From: an uncultured Porphyromonadaceae bacterium
GTDB lineage: Bacteria > Bacteroidota > Bacteroidia > Bacteroidales > Muribaculaceae
Reading direction: 5' to 3'
DNA length: 64,000 nucleotides
NCBI GenBank assembly: GCA_902495075.1
Contig: CABUVO010000013.1
Coordinates: 39,468-103,467, forward strand
Position numbers and translations under genes: made by a program
Shown: positions 19,301 to 28,166 of the stretch, in pieces
Position numbering within the stretch: the stretch's first letter is position 1
Layout: the number at the start of each line of letters is the position of its first letter
Notes under the pieces: model-generated
Database searches by the model: none
What the model saw: the letters and a program-made list of their open reading frames with translations, nothing else
Told to the model about the DNA's origin: nothing

Positions 19301-20186
19301 TGTCAGTGTAACTAAGCAGCTGCGACCATCCGTAATTTATGAAATATATTGTTCGTGGATTATTCTTGTCGCCGAATGCATTAGTATTTCTATAGTCAAG
19401 GCTACTCCAGAAATCATTATTACCTTCGTTCGTGACTGCGGCATACCAAGGATTCTCAAACTTCTGACAATTGCGCGTGCCTTTCATATACTTCATAAGC
19501 ATGGCATGCATATCATTCAGACGGTTTTGAACAGAGACCTCAACCTGATATTCGGAATTGTATCCAAGACCATCAACACCATGATAATAAAGGAAATCGC
19601 CAAGTTTGGCAACAGCATCTTCCGAATCAGACAGATTACCCATTTCGGTAATGCAATTTAGCCAAGACCCAGAAAGAGCTGCATTTGGTATGGAGGCGAC
19701 TCCGCTGACAGCTGTGCCGTGTTTATGAGCCGCATCAGCAAATCCGCCCGGCACCCATCCATAAGATGATGTCCAGTTCCCGTAATGGGTCACATAGGGC
19801 CACATCGAGAAAACTTCTGAATCATATATTCCGTTAGGCAGCGCATTTGTTTTAACTCCCGACAGGTCCTCATAACCGATAGGCACCCAAAAAAGAAGAT
19901 TCTTGTCTTTTTCTTCCGCTATATCATAAATCTGAGTTGCTGAATTTCTTATATATGGCTTCAGTTTCACACGGGAAATAAAAAATTCTTCATCTTCCCA
20001 TTCCGTCTGCTCTCCATTTTCGTTCCATGTCACTTTGATTGGCTCACCCTTAACCCAGGCGTTCACATAGTTATACAAAAGAGGGCTTGACGGCCATGTC
20101 ACATAATCGTTGCGCAAGCGTTGCGCGTCAATGCTGACTGCACCTGTTACGACAAGACCTGCAGCAAGAAGTAGTCCTTTGTTCAT
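16341..20186 (-). CDS. GH85 endo-beta-N-acetylglucosaminidase with LamG and T9SS sorting domains
   Basis: A secreted enzyme expected to cut the chitobiose core (GlcNAc-GlcNAc) of N-glycans. After a signal peptide (about 1-21), residues about 28-490 match GH85. The substrate-assisted pair is visible as Asn210-Ser-Glu212 in VDGLGYNSEY, where Glu is the expected acid/base and Asn the helper residue; the upstream block YVTHYGNWTSSYGWVP also fits. Then come a beta-sandwich CBM-like segment (about 490-625), Ig-like segments, a LamG/concanavalin-like domain (about 885-1090, SSFTIAAWIKLD), and a C-terminal T9SS type A sorting domain (about 1205-1281, VHDISGRLAGRS) that sends it to the cell surface. 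1281 residues. It appears to be a single-gene unit with its own terminator. Confidence 0.88.
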   Translation of the reverse strand: MNKGLLLAAGLVVTGAVSIDAQRLRNDYVTWPSSPLLYNYVNAWVKGEPIKVTWNENGEQTEWEDEEFFISRVKLKPYIRNSATQIYDIAEEKDKNLLFWVPIGYEDLSGVKTNALPNGIYDSEVFSMWPYVTHYGNWTSSYGWVPGGFADAAHKHGTAVSGVASIPNAALSGSWLNCITEMGNLSDSEDAVAKLGDFLYYHGVDGLGYNSEYQVEVSVQNRLNDMHAMLMKYMKGTRNCQKFENPWYAAVTNEGNNDFWSSLDYRNTNAFGDKNNPRTIYFINYGWSQLLSYTDRTNAIMERDPRDIYMGMDMQGGAKFKDEWTKHLTMDYSIGLWGAHDFNYLFGPRTDAGSNNKSRQEYYQKRLEQWFTNGNRNPANRIDVCETMELYPSDHWFGMSAFMSARSSLGWDLSSEPFITFFNLGNGTFFNWKGERCYDNEWYNLGIQDYMPTWRFWWANELLGKTPDKVSANGLKAEFTWDEAYFGGSSLRIQGDAEDEYLHLFKTRFDLKTGDQITVRYKLLNGKSDVNLILTAEGNESAPLNEENLSVMTTSTPADDGTWVTKTFSVGGDNSSLANTIALVCLHFRNADKLDLCLGEFSICRGATVTPQAPVVTKTRLFCNNMSGVDGKIVFKMQNEKPAGEPVYNLDVNASMYKLYAQYEGGDEQFVGATTSWAGLCYAAKPDVAGASAVRLGVSAVSVDTNSESSISWGEYMHLPTYDITDGVEIDKKVIKPNEEFTLKYTDPRHSAGTWTIYSSDGQKVISSTENTVSYTCPGINEIGIYDVVINEGTPTQTAYKYLVQVSANDKGTLPEIRSLTVNDRIVDKNSEVTFDVGDKFNLGYTGRSANGQVSQGLRINSNFVGAPLKKLGLTGGASSFTIAAWIKLDCPAGSSCGLSIENRADNWPRNNWGYFWMDIAGTDGSTAYGTQLEAGGIESYTFRTTTSSIKYNFTNSMIRPGMWTHIAVSLDWTNAGFKSEFYINGIKQTPVAVECTDGDPVATDDIYFNVPNKSQFTDDMWFSFGGGRGSQANYNDGTVDDIVVWKGAMKAEEVQQVMAGLDRNNLPSQVIAYWDIEDKADNNNVFASVGSKAGVPLSNFVIGENSRGMNDHIPAEPLYSSGTPFIDGTGYNVVTTPTWIVRNLAKVINPQGDDKSGSAEVSFSKGGDYTVQLSLDNSYGSHTASYPVFNITGKEGGISDIVGNDKMNVYTVNGILFVEFASDGEYSVSVHDISGRLAGRSTRRVLAGDNMSISLSKCGIYVVSVEKDNQNMRTIKVLNK

Positions 20187-20298
20187 TTGATTGAATTTAA
20201 TGAGCGTATAATGATTGGCATTTACTATGCCACAATATCTAAATTACAAATATATAAATACTTTTCCAAAGTATTGTAATAATTCATAATAAAAAAAC

Positions 20299-20326
20299 AA
20301 TACCAACGCACGTGTGCGTTGGTATT
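20299..20326 (-). terminator. Intrinsic terminator of the arabinose operon
   Basis: A perfect 13-bp inverted repeat lies 28 bases after the araB stop, with a very short loop. On the minus strand it is followed by seven T residues (GTTTTTTTATT). Confidence 0.9.
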
Positions 20327-20354
20327 GAAGGCTAAGGATAGATTTTCTCAAAAA

Positions 20355-21947
20355 TTATCTCTTGAAGTCTACTGCAGCTTTCTCAACCGGTAAACAATCA
20401 ATATACGTTTTGATATAGCGATTGAATCCTTCAACTTCTTCGGGGGTGGGAGAAACACTGTTACCGACATTTCCGCTGAAAACAACTGTATCAAGATAAT
20501 CTGGAAGCGTACGGTCATCCCTGTTGTTGACAAGATATCCTGCAAGAAGCGCCATTCCCCACGCACCTCCCTCTCCTGCCGTTTCCATAACGGAAATCGG
20601 CGAATTCAGAGCTGCGGCAAGTATTCTTTGTCCGACACCTTTCGTTTTGAAAAGACCGCCATGTCCGGTAATCCTGTCAACTTTTATCTTCTCCTCATTA
20701 AAAAGGATATCATTACCGATTTTCAGAACGCTGACAGCTCCAAAAAGATGAGACCTTACGAAGTTAGCGAGATTGAACCGATCAGTAACCGATCTTACGA
20801 AAAGCGGTCTACCCTCTTCAAGACCCGTCACAGGTTCTCCTGAGAAATAATTGTAAGATAAGAGTCCTCCGCAATCGGTATCTCCTGTCAAAGCATGAGT
20901 GTAAAGTTTTCCGTAAAGCTCATTCATATCGACAGGCATACCCATCATTTCCTGAAACTCACGGAATATTCCTACCCATGCATTGAGGTCTGATGTGCAG
21001 TTGTTGCAATGAACCATGGCTACAAGCGATCCATCAGGAGTTGTTACCATATCGATCATCTCATAAGGCTTGGAGAGCTCTTTTTCAACAACAATCATGG
21101 AGAATGAAGATGTCCCTGCTGATACATTTCCGGTGCGCTGTTTCACGGCATTGGTTGCGACCATACCAGTTCCGGCATCTCCTTCAGGTGGACAGACCGG
21201 CACCCCGGCTTTTAGATTTCCGGATATGTCAAGCCTCTGGGCACCTTCCTCCGTAAGTTTACCCGCCTCTTCGCCGGCAAGTAGACATTTTGGAAGAATT
21301 TCCTCAAGTTTCCAAGGGAACGAATACGAAGCCACGAGATCATTAAACTGGCTTATCATCCGTTCAGAGTAATTCTTGGTCTCCGGATCAACAGGGAGCA
21401 TACCTGAAGCATCTCCTATACCAAGCACTTTTTCCCCTGTCAGTTGCCAATGAATATAACCTGCGAGCGTCGTAAGGAAATCGATATTTGCAACATGTTC
21501 TTCACCGTTAAGAATTGCCTGATATAAATGAGAAATGCTCCAACGCAAAGGAATATTATAATTGAACAATTCTGACAGTTTTGCTGCTGCCTCTCCAGTA
21601 TTGGTATTTCTCCATGTGCGGAATGGAACAAGGATTTTGCCATTCTTATCAAACGGCATGTAGCCATGCATCATCGCGCTGACCCCTATCGCGCCAAGAT
21701 TTTCAATCTCGACATCATATTTTTCCAGGACATTGGCTCGAAGATCACGATAACAATCCTGAACACCAAACCAGATTGCATCAATGCTATATGTCCAGAG
21801 ATTGTCAACCAACTGATTCTCCCATTCATGCGAACCCTGGGCTATGGGACGATTATCCTCATCAATGAGGACTGCCTTTATTCTGGTTGAGCCGAGCTCG
21901 ATTCCGAGCACGGCTTTACCAGAACGAATAGTTTCTTTTGCATCCAT
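20355..21947 (-). CDS. araB: L-ribulokinase (FGGY family)
   Basis: An FGGY-family sugar kinase; from its operon it is assigned as L-ribulokinase, phosphorylating L-ribulose before AraD. By sequence alone it could be called xylulokinase. The N-terminal phosphate loop LGIELGSTRIKAVLID, the PEGDAGTGM block and the C-terminal ATP-binding segment (TGHGGLFKT, GEGGAWGMALLAG) are present. The ATG at 21947 is chosen, giving 530 residues: the longer reading begins at a TTG inside araA, whereas this ATG follows the araA stop by 11 bases. It is the last gene of the operon. Confidence 0.88.
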   Translation of the reverse strand: MDAKETIRSGKAVLGIELGSTRIKAVLIDEDNRPIAQGSHEWENQLVDNLWTYSIDAIWFGVQDCYRDLRANVLEKYDVEIENLGAIGVSAMMHGYMPFDKNGKILVPFRTWRNTNTGEAAAKLSELFNYNIPLRWSISHLYQAILNGEEHVANIDFLTTLAGYIHWQLTGEKVLGIGDASGMLPVDPETKNYSERMISQFNDLVASYSFPWKLEEILPKCLLAGEEAGKLTEEGAQRLDISGNLKAGVPVCPPEGDAGTGMVATNAVKQRTGNVSAGTSSFSMIVVEKELSKPYEMIDMVTTPDGSLVAMVHCNNCTSDLNAWVGIFREFQEMMGMPVDMNELYGKLYTHALTGDTDCGGLLSYNYFSGEPVTGLEEGRPLFVRSVTDRFNLANFVRSHLFGAVSVLKIGNDILFNEEKIKVDRITGHGGLFKTKGVGQRILAAALNSPISVMETAGEGGAWGMALLAGYLVNNRDDRTLPDYLDTVVFSGNVGNSVSPTPEEVEGFNRYIKTYIDCLPVEKAAVDFKR

Positions 21948-21958
21948 TGTGTATATGA

Positions 21959-23494
21959 TTAGCAAAGAGACTTGTTAAGCATATAATAAACCTCATTCCA
22001 ACGAAGCGTATTCTTGAACTCCGGAATTGTGGTGGTCTTATCGATCACAGCCATTTCTATGCCTGCAATTTCTGCATAATCTTCCCAATATTCCTGAGAA
22101 AGATTATATGAGAAGCAAGAGTGGTGTGTGCCACCTGCAAGAATCCAAGCTCCTGCGCCTGTCTCGAAATCAGGCATTGGTTTCCATAGAGCAGATGCCA
22201 CCGGAAGATTTGGCATCGGTTTAGATTTCACACATTCAACATCATTTACAATGAGACGGAAACGATTACCGAGATCCACGACAGTTGCTGTGCAACCTTC
22301 TCCAGGACGAGAAGTGAACACCAGACGCGCTGTCTTAGCCTTGCGTATTCCAATGCCTAAGAAATGCACCTCCAGGCGGGGTTTCTCTTCAGCAATGAGC
22401 GGACAAACCTCAAGCATATGTGCTTGAAGAATTGTGCTGTCCTTACCATTGAAGTTAAGTGTGTAATCTTCAAGGAACGAACAAGCCTGTCCCTCCGACA
22501 TTACCCAAACTGAGCGATAAAGGGCAGCCGATTTCCAGTCACCTTCAGCACCAAAGCCATAACCCTCTGCCATAAGGCGTTGAGATGCGAGACCCGGAAT
22601 CTGATCAAATCCTACGAATTTAGGATCATTGATATCATCTGTGCCGAGATCGTCAAAGTTCGTAGTGAATCCTTTAGCACCTTTTGCCTTAAGGATAGCT
22701 CTGAGTGTTAGCTCAGCATGAGCGGCGTTCCACACAGATTTATATTCATCTGATGCAGGTATCTCCATCTCATGTTTATGCTCGTAAAGTCTGAAATACT
22801 CATTAACGAGTCTACGGATATCATCTTCCTTCACTTTTTTGTGATACTCCATGAGTTCACTTACGGGGCAATAATCCACATGATATCCTAAACGCTGCTC
22901 AGCCTCAACCTTATCACCATCAGTAACGGCAACGTTGTTCATCTGATCACCGAAGCGGATAATGAGCATATCCTGTGCGTCAGCCCAGGCTACAGCAACT
23001 CGTTCCCAGACAGCTATTTTCTTAAGCACTTCCTTATCTGTCCAATGACCAACGACAACTTTCCTGCGGATACGCATGCGGGTGCAGATATGACCGAATT
23101 CGCGATCGCCATGTGCACTCTGATTGAGATTCATGAAATCCATGTCAATCTCATTCCATGGAATTTCAGCGTTATATTGGGTATGGAAATGGAGAAGTGG
23201 TTTTTTAAGCTGCTGCAATCCATGAATCCACATTTTTGCAGGAGAGAATGTATGCATCCACGTGATGACACCGGCACATTTCGGATCATTATTGGCTGCC
23301 TTCATAATATCACTTACCTCACGTGAAGAGTTGGCTGTGCCCTTATAAACAACTTTAACAGGGAGCACTTCAGACTTATTGAGTCCTTCAACCATTTCTT
23401 TTGAATGTGAGTCAACCTTTACTACTGCATCACCTCCATAAAGAAGTTGAGCACCTGTTACCCACCATATTTCATATTGATCAAAAATTTCCAT
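21959..23494 (-). CDS. araA: L-arabinose isomerase
   Basis: Converts L-arabinose to L-ribulose using Mn2+. The N-terminus EIWWVTGAQLLYG is the family hallmark. Other conserved blocks are LHFHTQYN, NLNQSAHGDREFGH and the metal/active-site segments EGYGFGAEGDWK and ILAGGTHHSCFS. At 511 residues it is full length. It lies between araD (32-base gap) and araB, in the order araD-araA-araB used by Bacteroides. Confidence 0.96.
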   Translation of the reverse strand: MEIFDQYEIWWVTGAQLLYGGDAVVKVDSHSKEMVEGLNKSEVLPVKVVYKGTANSSREVSDIMKAANNDPKCAGVITWMHTFSPAKMWIHGLQQLKKPLLHFHTQYNAEIPWNEIDMDFMNLNQSAHGDREFGHICTRMRIRRKVVVGHWTDKEVLKKIAVWERVAVAWADAQDMLIIRFGDQMNNVAVTDGDKVEAEQRLGYHVDYCPVSELMEYHKKVKEDDIRRLVNEYFRLYEHKHEMEIPASDEYKSVWNAAHAELTLRAILKAKGAKGFTTNFDDLGTDDINDPKFVGFDQIPGLASQRLMAEGYGFGAEGDWKSAALYRSVWVMSEGQACSFLEDYTLNFNGKDSTILQAHMLEVCPLIAEEKPRLEVHFLGIGIRKAKTARLVFTSRPGEGCTATVVDLGNRFRLIVNDVECVKSKPMPNLPVASALWKPMPDFETGAGAWILAGGTHHSCFSYNLSQEYWEDYAEIAGIEMAVIDKTTTIPEFKNTLRWNEVYYMLNKSLC

Positions 23495-23526
23495 GATATT
23501 CAGTTTTTATGTTAGTGTAATGTTTG

Positions 23527-24222
23527 TTATTTTTTAGTTTGGCCATAATAAGCATTCGGACCGTGCTTGCGGGAAAAATGCTTCTCAATCAGAAGAGGAT
23601 TCATTGTGAGGGAGGGATTCACAGTGTATGCAATACTTGCCATTTTTGCAACTTGTTCCAGAACAACAGCATTGTGCACAGCATCTGCCGGAGACGTGCC
23701 CCATGCGAATGGTCCGTGATTCTTGACAAGCACACCTGGGGTGTGAACCGGATTCAGATTCTTGAATCTATCCACAATCACATTCCCGGTTTCAAGTTCA
23801 TAATCACCTTTCACTTCCTGTTCCGTCATGTCTCGTGTGCAGGGGACGGCATCATGGAAATAATCAGCATGTGTCGTGCCTATATTGGGTAAATCTACGC
23901 CTGCCTGAGACCATGCGGTTGCATAAGTGGAATGAGTGTGAACCACTCCACCGATTTCGGGGAAAGCACGATAAAGAGCAATATGGGTTGGGGTATCTGA
24001 TGAGGGACGTAACGACCCCTCAACAACATTTCCCGTGTTGATATCAACGACTACCATATCATCGACTTTCATCTCATCATAGCTGACACCACTTGGCTTG
24101 ATAACTACGAGACCATTTTCTCGATCTATTCCAGAAACATTTCCCCATGTGAAAATCACAAGGCCATGTTTCACAAGATCAAGATTTGCTTTAAAAACTT
24201 TTTCTTTTAATTCTTCGAGCAT
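23527..24222 (-). CDS. araD: L-ribulose-5-phosphate 4-epimerase
   Basis: A class II aldolase-fold enzyme that converts L-ribulose 5-phosphate to D-xylulose 5-phosphate, linking arabinose to the pentose phosphate pathway. Zinc-binding histidines are in VVHTHSTYA, and the NHGPFAWG block is typical of AraD. 231 residues, full length, with the TWGNVSGIDRE phosphate loop near the N-terminus. It is placed between the regulator AraR and araA. Confidence 0.95.
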   Translation of the reverse strand: MLEELKEKVFKANLDLVKHGLVIFTWGNVSGIDRENGLVVIKPSGVSYDEMKVDDMVVVDINTGNVVEGSLRPSSDTPTHIALYRAFPEIGGVVHTHSTYATAWSQAGVDLPNIGTTHADYFHDAVPCTRDMTEQEVKGDYELETGNVIVDRFKNLNPVHTPGVLVKNHGPFAWGTSPADAVHNAVVLEQVAKMASIAYTVNPSLTMNPLLIEKHFSRKHGPNAYYGQTKK

Positions 24223-24248
24223 AAGGAGGATGAATTACATTTTATTGA

Positions 24249-24935
24249 CTACATCTTAAAACTAACTGCCTTGGTTTCATTATTAATGAATTCATATAAT
24301 CGAGCTCCTCGACGTGAATTCTCCTTGTCTACCATATCTGTTGCCCTTATGCAGCTGTTATCAAGAGCGCGACGACGGAAATTACGTTTATCGATTGTAA
24401 TTCCAAGTACTGTTTCATACAGCTGCTGAAGCTGCGTAAGTGTAAACATCGGTGGCAGCAGTTCAAAGGCAAGAGGTTCTGTTCTGAATTTATTCTGTAT
24501 CTTTCGAATTGCCTTTTTGATCATTGAATCATGATCAAGACACAGATGTGGTATATTATTGAAATCCACCCAGTGAGCATTGTGAGACTTAAGTATTTCA
24601 TGATCTATATCCGGAAAATTCAGCAGAGCGGAATAAGCTACCGATACTACTCTTTTACCGGGATCACGGTCTACCTCTCCAAATGTGCCTATCTGATGCA
24701 TATAAACGCCATCAAGACCTGTCAGTTCCTTTAATACTCTCCGGGCTGCATTGTCAACACTTTCATCTGCATTGACAAATCCACCCATCAATGACCACTC
24801 ACCTTTATGTGGTTCAAAATTCCGCTTGATGAGGAGGAGCTTTAAGCTCCCCTCATTCAAGCCGAAAATTATACAGTCCACACTCAAATACAAGCGGTCA
24901 TGTTGTTTGTAATAATCTATGTTAGTCTGTGCCAT
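24249..24935 (-). CDS. araR: AraR, Nudix-type transcriptional regulator of arabinose genes
   Basis: A 228-residue protein with an N-terminal Nudix domain (about 10-150) and a C-terminal winged-helix domain (about 155-228). In Bacteroides thetaiotaomicron the equivalent gene, in the same operon position, is the arabinose-responsive repressor AraR, whose Nudix domain senses sugar instead of hydrolysing nucleotides. The Nudix box supports this: GFVNADE keeps the first Gly and Glu, but the catalytic REUxEE core reads R-V-L-K-E-L, lacking two acidic residues needed for metal-dependent hydrolysis. The likely target is the operon promoter region upstream of 27843. Confidence 0.9.
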   Translation of the reverse strand: MAQTNIDYYKQHDRLYLSVDCIIFGLNEGSLKLLLIKRNFEPHKGEWSLMGGFVNADESVDNAARRVLKELTGLDGVYMHQIGTFGEVDRDPGKRVVSVAYSALLNFPDIDHEILKSHNAHWVDFNNIPHLCLDHDSMIKKAIRKIQNKFRTEPLAFELLPPMFTLTQLQQLYETVLGITIDKRNFRRRALDNSCIRATDMVDKENSRRGARLYEFINNETKAVSFKM

Positions 24936-24951
24936 TGTAAGGCTCTCAATA

Positions 24952-26646
24952 TTACCAGAAATAAATATAGAATGCTACGGTTATGCCGAGGATAATAACG
25001 GTGTTGACAATATCCCAGGCATTCCAGCTCTGACGTGTTGCAAGTCTCTGCTCAGGCGTAGACGTACCGAACACCAGCCCCTGGATTTTTGAAGCATCCG
25101 GAGCCTTTGTGCACAATGATACGATAAAACCTACTGCTAAACACAGTAACAACATCCAGCCACAGAAGAAAAGCCAGTTCTCATCATAGAAAATCTGCTG
25201 GAACAAACTCGGATTTTCCGATGCGCCTGCCTCAACTCCTATATTAGAATAATATATCTTTGCACCAAGCCTGGTAAGACCAACAATCAAACCGGTCAGC
25301 AACGCCCACATACCACCTTGTGCAGATGCCCTCTTCCATACAATACCAATAAGGAATGCCGCAGCGATACCCGGAGCAAGTACAGATTGAACATCCTGTA
25401 AATATAGATACAGCACATCTCCTATAGACCGCATGACTGGAATCCACAAAATACCAAGAATTACAATCACAACTGTTGCAGCCTGTCCGATCTTTACAAG
25501 TTTCTTTGGATCTGTCTTTGGCTTGAAACGTTGATAAAAATCAATTGTAAACAATGCGGCTGAAGAGTTGAACAAAGATGCAAGTGAGCTCATCAACGCC
25601 GCGAGTATGCCACAAACGATGAGTCCTTTGATACCTGCCGGAAGAAGTTTGGCTACCAATGTCGGGAATGCAGCATCAGAATTTGGGAGTCCATTGGGAA
25701 GCATCGGGAGGAATGATCCAAGTTTCTGATGGAGGGCGAATGCGATCATGCCAGGAATAAGGAAAAGGAATACCGGAAGAAGCTTCAGGTAAGCACCGAA
25801 AATAGTGCCTCGTCTTGCTTCCTTCTCATTTTTACCAGACAGCACACGCTGCACGATGAACTGGTCCGTACACCAGTACCAGAAACCAATCACTGCCGAA
25901 CCGATAAGGGCTCCTAACCATGGATACTGCGCATCATTGTTGTCTCGAATAAGGTTTACCATTGTATCTCCATATTCATTGACCTTTACTGAAGAACAGA
26001 TTCTCATCATCTCATCCCAGCCTCCGAGTTCTTTGAGACCAAGAACTAAAATTATCAAAGACCCAAGAAGAAGTATAGGCGTTTGCAACACTGAGGTGTA
26101 GAGCACAGACTTCATACCTCCGAAAATGGTATACAGTGCCGTTATGAGCACCAGTCCTACAGCAGCAATCCAGAAGAAATCAATTCCCCAAAGTTCATCA
26201 ATTCCAAAAACCTGCTGGAAAACAAGTCCGCCAGCGTAAACCGTCACCGCCACTTTAGTGAGCACATAGCTTATCAACGAGATCGTTGCAAGAATGGTGC
26301 GTGATTGCGGATTGAACCTACGCTCAAGAAATTCAGGCATTGTATAAACCATAGAGCGAGAATAGAAAGGCACAAACACCCAACCGAGAATAAGTATCAT
26401 CCATCCCTGGATCTCCCAGTGTGCCATCGCCATTCCAGAGGATGCTCCGGAGCCGGCGAGACCAATTAGATGCTCAGAGCCAATATTCGATGCAAAAATG
26501 GAAGCACCTATAGCTATCCATGTCGCATCTTTGCCGCCAAGAAAATAATCAGCTGCATTGTTCTGTTTCTGGCGCATCACCCAGACTATTATGCCTATTA
26601 AGGCTAAAGCAAAAATGGCGATTACAATCCAGTCTAATATTGCCAT
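24952..26646 (-). CDS. araP: Sodium/solute symporter, probably L-arabinose transporter
   Basis: A 564-residue integral membrane protein of the SSS (SglT-like) family with about 14 hydrophobic spans. Family features include GGKDATWIAIGASIFASNIGSEH near the N-terminus (the sodium-binding region) and WYWCTDQFIVQRVLSGKN in the middle. Its place between the exported mutarotase and AraR points to L-arabinose import across the inner membrane. Substrate assignment is by operon context; the family also carries other sugars. Confidence 0.88.
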   Translation of the reverse strand: MAILDWIVIAIFALALIGIIVWVMRQKQNNAADYFLGGKDATWIAIGASIFASNIGSEHLIGLAGSGASSGMAMAHWEIQGWMILILGWVFVPFYSRSMVYTMPEFLERRFNPQSRTILATISLISYVLTKVAVTVYAGGLVFQQVFGIDELWGIDFFWIAAVGLVLITALYTIFGGMKSVLYTSVLQTPILLLGSLIILVLGLKELGGWDEMMRICSSVKVNEYGDTMVNLIRDNNDAQYPWLGALIGSAVIGFWYWCTDQFIVQRVLSGKNEKEARRGTIFGAYLKLLPVFLFLIPGMIAFALHQKLGSFLPMLPNGLPNSDAAFPTLVAKLLPAGIKGLIVCGILAALMSSLASLFNSSAALFTIDFYQRFKPKTDPKKLVKIGQAATVVIVILGILWIPVMRSIGDVLYLYLQDVQSVLAPGIAAAFLIGIVWKRASAQGGMWALLTGLIVGLTRLGAKIYYSNIGVEAGASENPSLFQQIFYDENWLFFCGWMLLLCLAVGFIVSLCTKAPDASKIQGLVFGTSTPEQRLATRQSWNAWDIVNTVIILGITVAFYIYFW

Positions 26647-26682
26647 AATGTTAAGTAGTTTAGCTATTAAATTGTGATATAG

Positions 26683-27843
26683 TTATTTTTTTGTGGAAAA
26701 CTTGTATATGCAAGTACTGTTGTATGTTTCACCCGGACGCAATGTTGCGGAAGGCCACGCTGGTTTATTGGGTGTGTCAGGATATTTTTGAGTTTCAAGG
26801 CAAAGCCCGTGACGTTGATTATAGATCTTAGCTTTTTTCCCAGTTACCGTACCATCAAGGAAATTACCTGTGTAGAATTGAACGCCCGGCTCGTTAGTAT
26901 ATACTTCAAGTACGATGCCAGAGCGGGGATCTGTTACTCTTGCCGCGCAATCCTGAAGATCACCTTTTGTGTCAAGCACGAAATTATGGTCGAAACCATT
27001 GCCATATTTAACCTGGATATATTCCGATTCAATATCTTTGTCAAGGAGCTTCTCTTCTGTAAAATCCATCGGTGTATCTTTGACAGGGATAATTTCGCCG
27101 GTTGTCATGAATGTGCTGTCAACGGGCGTGAAATTTGCGGCATTAATCCATACCATTTCGTCAACCACGCTGAGTTCAGGATCTCCAGAAAGATTAAAAT
27201 AAGAATGGTTGGTCATGTTTATGATGGTAGGTTTATCTGTTGTTGCAGAATAATCAATACGGAGAGCATTATCATTCTGAAGAGTATACGTAACTTGAGC
27301 CTTTACATTTCCGGGAAATTGATTGTCACCATCAGGAGAATCGATGGATATGGTCAGAGTGGAATCAGTGGCATTTTCCACTTTATATACTCTATATTGC
27401 CAGCCAAGAGTTCCCATGTCTGTGCCGCCATGTAGACAATGCCCAAAATTGTTCTGAGGAAGCTGGATTGTATCGCCATCCATAACGAACCTCCCTTGGT
27501 TAATACGGTTTGCATAGCGACCGATTGCTGCACCGAAATCCGTCTTATTGACATCAGGCTGATATGCACCTATGCTATCGAATCCTAAAACAACATCCTG
27601 AAAATTCCCATCCTTGTCAGGAACCATAATGGAAACGATGCGGCCACCATAATTGGTGATGCAGACTTCCATTCCTGACGCATTTGTAAGAGTAATAAGC
27701 GAAGTCGAATCTCCATTAATAACAGATTCGAATTTTTTGGGATCAAGTCCCGACTTAGTCAGCTGAGGCGCATCTTTCCCCGTGCTGCATGAGCATATAC
27801 CTGCCATTGCAAGTATAAGTGCCGAATAACCAAGGAGTTTCAT
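26683..27843 (-). CDS. araM: Aldose 1-epimerase (mutarotase), lipoprotein
   Basis: A galactose mutarotase-fold enzyme (386 residues) interconverting sugar anomers. A lipoprotein signal with lipobox ICSC (Cys about 19) suggests it acts in the periplasm, delivering the anomer taken up by the adjacent symporter. Active-site blocks are visible: NRINQGRF, a His in HCLHGG, TNHSYFNLSG and EPGVQFYTGN. It is the first gene of the arabinose operon; in B. thetaiotaomicron the corresponding gene belongs to the AraR regulon. Confidence 0.93.
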   Translation of the reverse strand: MKLLGYSALILAMAGICSCSTGKDAPQLTKSGLDPKKFESVINGDSTSLITLTNASGMEVCITNYGGRIVSIMVPDKDGNFQDVVLGFDSIGAYQPDVNKTDFGAAIGRYANRINQGRFVMDGDTIQLPQNNFGHCLHGGTDMGTLGWQYRVYKVENATDSTLTISIDSPDGDNQFPGNVKAQVTYTLQNDNALRIDYSATTDKPTIINMTNHSYFNLSGDPELSVVDEMVWINAANFTPVDSTFMTTGEIIPVKDTPMDFTEEKLLDKDIESEYIQVKYGNGFDHNFVLDTKGDLQDCAARVTDPRSGIVLEVYTNEPGVQFYTGNFLDGTVTGKKAKIYNQRHGLCLETQKYPDTPNKPAWPSATLRPGETYNSTCIYKFSTKK

Positions 27844-27916
27844 GATAAATATATTTAATAAAACTTTATATTTAGTTCACCTTAAGACATAGATTCTTAG
27901 AGTATTTAATTAATGG

Positions 27917-27931
27917 GTGTAAAATTAACAC
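27917..27931. promoter_or_regulatory. Candidate AraR operator
   Basis: GTGTAAAATTAACAC is a near-perfect 15-bp palindrome 74 bases upstream of the first arabinose gene, in the position expected for a repressor site. Assignment to AraR rests on position and symmetry only; I do not recall the published consensus well enough to compare. Confidence 0.35.
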
Positions 27932-27998
27932 TTATTATTTATATAAGGAACATTTTTTTTATGTTATTAAACATATTTTTCTTTTCAGGTATTGATTG

Positions 27999-28006
27999 TA
28001 ACTTTG
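27999..28006 (+). promoter_or_regulatory. -7 box of the GH35 gene promoter
   Basis: TAACTTTG matches the Bacteroidetes -7 consensus TAnnTTTG. The -33 region, about 20 bp upstream, is only T-rich. It would give a 5' leader of about 155 nt before ATG 28167. Confidence 0.45.
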
Positions 28007-28166
28007 TATTACATTATGAATACCAACTTGAAATAATGTGTATTATTAAGCGATCATCGTCTAATTAATGAGTCATCCTTTGTTATTTACCGATTTGGGC
28101 AAACAGAGGTGCGTTATTAATAGAGCGTCAATTTAGATATTTTATTATAGACTATCTCACTAAATC

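Larger units (their letters stand above)
27844..28166. promoter_or_regulatory. Divergent control region between arabinose operon and GH35 gene
   Basis: This 323-bp AT-rich gap separates the leftward arabinose operon from the rightward beta-galactosidase gene. It contains a 15-bp GTGT/ACAC pseudo-palindrome (27917-27931) and a plus-strand -7 box (27999-28006). I could not find a clean consensus promoter for the leftward operon. No open frame or RNA gene is recognisable. Confidence 0.55.

Noticed and set aside
26788..27435. 215-residue plus-strand frame inside the mutarotase gene
   Set aside because: Antisense shadow with Cys/His/Ile-rich composition and no start site; the mutarotase on the other strand has all family motifs.
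28032..28047. AATAAT-GTGT-ATTATT as an operator
   Set aside because: A low-complexity AT palindrome of this size is expected by chance in such an AT-rich gap.
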